Below are positions 29,720-33,500 of a stretch of 33,500 nucleotides of DNA, piece by piece. The position numbers and the translations under genes were made by a program. Where the stretch lies: NCBI GenBank assembly GCA_963575745.1, contig CAUYUJ010019882.1:562501-596000 (forward strand). The letters run 5' to 3'. This DNA comes from Prorocentrum cordatum. Lineage: Eukaryota; Sar; Dinophyceae; Prorocentrales; Prorocentraceae. Within the stretch, counting starts at the first letter, position 1, and every line of letters starts with the position of its first letter. The notes beneath the pieces are model-generated. The model was not told where the DNA came from. It saw only the letters and a program-made list of their open reading frames with translations, and did not search any database.

Positions 29720-29955
29720 AGCCTCTTGGGATATCTCTTGGGCGCTCTTGGAGGCCTCTTGGGACGTCTTGGTGGTCCGTTGGCTGTCCTGGAGGGCTCG
29801 TGGGCGCCTTTTGTGCCTCGGGCAGGCCTCTTGGGGCCGCTTGCGGTCCTCTTGGGGGCATCCTGGGAGCCTTTTGGGGCCATGTTGGAGCCATCTTGGG
29901 GTCATCGTGGAGCCTCTCGGGGCCTTCAGGGCGCCTCATGGGGCAATTTTGGAGA
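29720..29955 (+). repeat. Degenerate TCTTGGG repeat, 10-12 bp spacing
   Basis: CTTGG/TTGG/CTGGG cores recur at 29725, 29737, 29747, 29758, 29768, 29778, 29789 and onward, so spacing is 10-12 bp. The Leu/Gly-rich plus frame and Pro/Arg-rich minus frame are products of the repeat. The TTGG core and the spacing link it to the 11-bp arrays elsewhere in the window. Confidence 0.75.
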
Positions 29956-30284
29956 TCGGTCGAAGAAGGCGAAGGGCGACTTCTCTTTCGCCCAGTGTTG
30001 AATGCACTTGGAGGACAAGATGTCAAACGTCTCGAAAACGCACATATCAGCACGTGCGCTCCCAGCAGCATCGCCTCCCACGAATTCTAAGAGTCCGAGC
30101 GCTGCTCGTCACCGTGATCCGCCACGGGCAACGAGCCATTCAAAGTGCAGAAGCTCACATTCAAGCTTGCGAGAGCGAGAATTTGACGGCCCGTTCTCCT
30201 GCGGCTGGCGCGCGGCAGAACAGCAACAGAAATCGGCCGCGCAACTGCACTTTCCCACGAAAATGTTTGGAAACGCACCGTGCA
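29956..30284. other. Intergenic, nothing recognised
   Basis: Mixed-composition DNA with short open frames. No recognisable protein, RNA or repeat, apart from leading into the 11-bp array that follows. Confidence 0.45.
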
Positions 30285-30287
30285 GGA

Positions 30288-30482
30288 CCCCACCAGAACT
30301 CCAACGGAACTCCAACGCTAATCCAACGCTAATCCAACGCTAATCCAACGCGCATGTTGGTTACAGGTGTGGTGCGTAAATTACATATATATATATATGG
30401 TTTGAGGGTGAATTCCAACGGTGTTCCAACGCTAATCCAACGGTCAAGTCCAACGGCAAATCCAACGGTAATCCAACGCTAG
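30288..30482 (-). repeat. 11-bp array AGCGTTGGATT (minus), interrupted by (AT)n
   Basis: On the plus strand CCAACGCTAAT repeats every 11 bp at 30310-30350 and again at 30415-30482 with variants CCAACGGTAAT and CCAACGGCAAA. Between the blocks lies ACATATATATATATATGG (about 30383-30400). Read on the minus strand, the unit AGCGTTGGATT matches TGCATTGGATT of the other arrays at 9 of 11 positions. Confidence 0.95.
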
Positions 30483-30840
30483 TGATGCCATGTATGTTTG
30501 ATGAATTGTCATTGGTTAGTGTCGTTGTATGTTTTTAGTGCCGTTTTCACAGAGTTGGTGCATTTTTTGTGGTATGTGTGTAGTGTTGTAGTGTTTTGTT
30601 GTGAATGTTGTCGTCCCCCAGTCGAGCCCCGTGATTTTTTGTCTCGCCGCCCTCCCCTCCCCGCCTTTTGCCTCCCTCCGCCTCCTCTCCCTCGCCGTTT
30701 CATACTGAATCATTATATTCCCCCTCCACTTAAAGACCAGGTGGGCCTAGCACGGAAAAACTGCCTCTTAATGGCAGTTCTCGCTGATCGAGAACCGAGC
30801 CTTCGAAACTGCTGCAGTGAAATCTGCGCAGCAATGCAAT
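30483..30840. other. 3' flank of the minus-strand gene
   Basis: T/G-rich DNA (30490-30615) followed by a pyrimidine-rich stretch (30640-30705). No gene is seen; probably 3' untranslated or intergenic sequence. Confidence 0.4.
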
Positions 30841-30845
30841 CATGC

Positions 30846-33500
30846 AGCGCTGCGCTTGGCCTTCGACTTAGCCTTGGCCTTGGGCGCCGAGGCACCGTCC
30901 TTGCCGTTCTTCCGAACGTTGTCGAAGCCAATGAGGATGCCCACCTGCTGCTCGACCGTCTCGTACGCCTGGTCCAAGTGGCTGAAGTCCTTCGCGAGCT
31001 TGGTGAACTCGATGTCGTTGAAGGCCTTCCTCAGCTGGGCCACGTCCTTCGTCAGAGCCATCGCCATGTTGGTGTTGCTGGACACGCGCTCGCTCAGGTC
31101 GTTGTATGTGTCCCTCAAGAGCTTGCTGAACGCATCCTGCTTGGCCCACTCCCAGTCCTTGGAGTTGTCGATCTGATGGATGAGCGTGCTGGCCTGCGCC
31201 GTCACCGAAGCGTGGCGAGATACCGCGGCCTTCACCTGCTTCACGAGCTCCATCGCCTCCTTCCTGGCTGGGGTGTTGCCGCTGGCACTGCCGCCGCCGC
31301 CGCCTCCGCTCCTGCTGCCCTTGCGCTTCTCGACCGCCTCCTCCCCCTCGCCGGCTGCTCCTGCTGCCGCGGCGCTGCTCTCCTCGGCGACGCCCGCCCG
31401 AGCGCCCTTGGAAGAGAATGAAGCAGCATAAATGCGAACAGGAGGAGGATGAGGAGGAGCTGGAGGAGGAAGAGGAGGAGGAGGAGAAGGAGGAGAAAGA
31501 GGAGGAGGAGGAGGAGGAGGAGGAGGAGGAGGAGGAGGAGAAGCGTGGCCAATTGGAACAGGAGTAGGAGGAAAGGATGACGAGGAGAAGTACGAGGAGG
31601 ATGTTGAGTAGGGGAAACAGGCGGTGAGGGTCGAGCAGGAGGAAATGCTTGTTCCCTCACGGTCTGCGCCACCGTTTTGCCCTTGCCGCGGCCAGCAGCC
31701 TTGCCTGTGCTGACACCGCCAGCGCCTGCCGCTGCCGCCGCGCCCTCGCCCTTGGTCTCGGACTGGCTGACGACGTTCAGCTCCGGCCTCGGGCCCTCCT
31801 GCGACGACTGGACCCACTTCTCGTGGGTGCGCCACGTCTCGGTGAAGAGCTCAGTGAGCCCCGTCTCGACGTAGAGAGCCCGAAGGCTCTCTGTCATATC
31901 ATCCCACTTGATCCACGGAGCCCCGAGACCCATACATTTCCAGAAATACTTCGATGCCTGCCAGGCGCAGACCCAATGTTGCCTTGACACTCGGAATGTT
32001 CCTGGTGTAACAGCTATGGTAATGGTGCGGGACATGGTCTAGGGTGTAACATCTCTGTTAGGGTGAGTGGGTAAAGGGGATCCCGAGCCATTATGGTAGC
32101 TACTACACCAGGAGCATTTCCGAGTGGTCATTGCAAACTTGGCGCCTGCAGCCACCCTGCTTTTCCTCCTCCCTCCTCGACTGCGATGCGCCCAATGGGC
32201 AAGTACCGACTGTTCTTCCATTGCTTGCGCACCTCCTCTGTCGTCCGCGAGTGCTCGACCATGTACTCGTCGTACTTGGCCTTGCACCAGTCCCTCCTGA
32301 AGTCCTGCCTCTTCTTCCTCCCGATGGTCGCCTCGTAGCGCTGCCTGAGGTTCTCGTCGCTGTCCAGCGCTCGTTGCCACCTCCCCGCCACTGGATTCCC
32401 TCGACCACCATCGGTGCCGACCTTGAAATCCAAGGAGCTCATGTTCGTCCAGAACTCGAACTCCTTGACCTCCTCCTCGCTCTTGATGACCATCTTGGGG
32501 CCGAAGTCCTCGGGGTCGCCGACGTTCTCACCGTGCGAGATTTTGCCCATCTTGTGGAGCTGCTTCAAGTCGTCAGACATGAAGTGCTGCGTCATCATGT
32601 TGGCCCACGCCAGCTCGACGTCGTCCGAGATGCCCACACCAGGCGCCGTGATCTGTGCCTGGGAAGCTGACCGCATGATCAGCATTCTAACCATCCAACC
32701 CTCCCCCATCCGCCTCGGTCACAGGGGTGGGACGGGTGGGGGAGGGATTGGATGATTAGAATGTGGATTCTGCGTTCTGCGCGTTGCCTCGAACTTGCTC
32801 TGCGCCGCCACGATATTCTTGTAGGCCTGGCTCTTGCTGACCTTGGGCGGCGTGTACGGCGCATCCTCGGAGGGAGCGCGGGACTCATGCATCCTCGGTC
32901 CTTCCTCCTATCTTGTCGCCGCTTCTCTCTCCTCCTTCCTTATCCTCCTCATCCATTTGAGACTCGCCCCTGCACATATACATTTGTTGCTGTTCAATAT
33001 TGCCATATCCCCGAACGCAACGGCTCACCGCGCCAACATTCGATGCGCATTGGATATGCATTGGAGTTGCATTGGATTTGCGTTGGAGTTGCATTGGAAT
33101 TGCGTTGGATTTGCATTGGATTTGCGTTGGAGTTGCATTGGAATTGCGTTGGATTTGCGTTGGATTTGAGTTGGATTTGCGTTGGAATTGCATTGGATGC
33201 GTTGGATGTGCATTGGATTTGCATTGGATTTGCATTGGATTTACATTGGATATGTATCGAATACGTCACAATTTTTAGTGTGACACAACTGAAACGTAAT
33301 TCTGCACACATTGGAATACCATTGTATTTCGCTCGCTCTCTCTCTCTCTCTGTCCCTCTCCCCCTCTGTAGGTCTCTGGGCATGGGTTTCACAGCGCTCC
33401 CCTCTCAGCTTCCCATGCCCTCGGTCCTCAGCTGCAGCGCCGTCACTGGCATGCTGTACTTCTCGGCGTCCTGCTCCTTGGGCTGCTGGAACCTCCTCGC
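30846..33500 (-). CDS. Conserved-looking multi-exon protein of unknown function, 5' end outside window
   Basis: At least five exons on the minus strand, proposed as 33500-33414, 32883-32788, 32658-32156, 31982-31655 and 31410-30846; the start lies beyond the window. Exon 1 reads QPKEQDAEKYSMPVTALQLR. Exon 2 reads YTPPKVSKSQAYKNIVAAQ and joins exon 3 as SKFE/AQITAPGVGISDD. Exon 3 carries NPVAGRWQRALDSDENLRQR and KKRQDFRRDWCKAKYDEY. Exon 4 has GAPWIKWDDMTESLRALYVE and a Gly/Ala/Lys-rich end. Exon 5 has an Arg/Gly/Ser-rich linker, then a long helical region (ARKEAMELVKQVKAAVSRHA ... KLAKDFSHLDQAYETVEQQV) and the basic tail APKAKAKSKAKRSAA before the stop. There are no catalytic motifs; basic, helical and charged content would fit nucleic-acid or protein binding, but that is speculation. 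The continuous exon sense suggests it is intact. Confidence 0.6.
31425..31640 (-). other. Intron with (GGA)n microsatellite
   Basis: Separates exons 4 and 5 of the minus-strand gene. The plus strand carries a GGA purine run at 31440-31545, so the transcript reads CCT/TCC. The sequence before exon 5 on the minus strand (TTCATTCTCTTCCAAG) is a good acceptor. Confidence 0.6.
31979..32136 (-). mobile_element. Introner-like inverted-repeat intron (family 1)
   Basis: The arms 31979-32025 and 32088-32136 are imperfect reverse complements over about 48 bp. The shared core on the minus strand is ACTCGGAA(A)TG(C/T)TCCTGGTGTA, with further matches AGCTA and TAATGG. The 158-bp element fills nearly all of the proposed intron (32155-31983) between exons 3 and 4. 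It sits in a gene and is removed with the intron, as known for dinoflagellate introner elements. Confidence 0.8.
32665..32781 (-). mobile_element. Introner-like inverted-repeat intron (family 2)
   Basis: The arms 32665-32713 and 32733-32781 are imperfect reverse complements, with shared core CATTCTAAtCATCCAA and CCCTCCCCCA. They fill the proposed 129-bp intron (32787-32659) between exons 2 and 3. On the minus strand AGGCA occurs both at the donor (GAG|GCAAC, a GC-type donor) and just at the acceptor (CAG|GCACAG), consistent with a target-site duplication that supplied both splice sites. Arm sequence is unrelated to the element at 31979-32136. Confidence 0.8.
33040..33255 (+). repeat. 11-bp tandem array TGC(A/G)TTGGATT inside an intron
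   Basis: About 19-20 units of the same 11-bp family as 23212-23740, same strand sense. Here GCATTGG and GCGTTGG units alternate frequently. It is followed by ACATTGGAATACCATTGTAT (33308-33327), nearly the same ending as the array near 23740, and by a (CT)n run at 33330-33362. It lies in the proposed intron 33413-32884 of the minus-strand gene. Confidence 0.95.

Overview
The window is nuclear DNA from a dinoflagellate. This rests on: a 17-nt near-perfect relic of the dinoflagellate spliced leader (17059-17075, minus strand); introns made almost entirely of inverted repeats (introner-like); GC/GA-type splice-site candidates; the abundance of decayed retroelements; and very long CCT/GAT microsatellites. 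The genus cannot be fixed from sequence alone. No prokaryotic features, rRNA or tRNA genes were recognised.

Layout. 1-4990: mostly non-coding GC-rich DNA with short tandem repeats, microsatellites, a ~150-bp foldback (2953-3102) and one doubtful ORF. 4994-5985 (+): core of a reverse transcriptase of Penelope-like type, frameshifted and truncated. 6000-9290: non-coding and repetitive DNA with a near-perfect ~135-bp foldback (7644-7778). 9296-12050: a compound satellite in which CCT tracts alternate with 83-bp tandem repeats; another partial copy lies at 18236-18640. 13076-17075 (-): an apparently full-length but dead LINE-type retrotransposon (coiled coil, RNA-binding-like region, APE-type endonuclease, RT, C-terminal domain). 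It is bounded on both sides by (GAT)n DNA and carries the spliced-leader relic at its 5' end. 18662-20951: an 87-bp direct repeat and a broken unknown protein gene. 21030-22870: CCT/GGA tracts. 23212-23740: a large 11-bp tandem array. 24163-28778 (-): a DDE (TNP2/Plavaka-like) transposase gene in exon-like pieces, followed at once on the same strand by a C5-methyltransferase-like gene with a signal-peptide-like start. 29720-30482: two further TTGG-core ~11-bp arrays. 30846-33500 (-): a multi-exon conserved-looking gene of unknown function. Two of its introns are inverted-repeat elements of two unrelated families, and another intron holds a third 11-bp array.

The observations most worth following are: (1) the LINE that starts with a spliced-leader relic, which implies reverse transcription of a trans-spliced LINE mRNA; (2) the side-by-side transposase and methyltransferase-like genes, a possible epigenetically armed transposon; (3) the two introner-like introns in one gene; and (4) the dispersed 11-bp TTGG repeat family whose units differ mainly by CpG to CpA changes. 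All domain calls come from reading motifs by eye; no searches were run, and splice sites are proposals.
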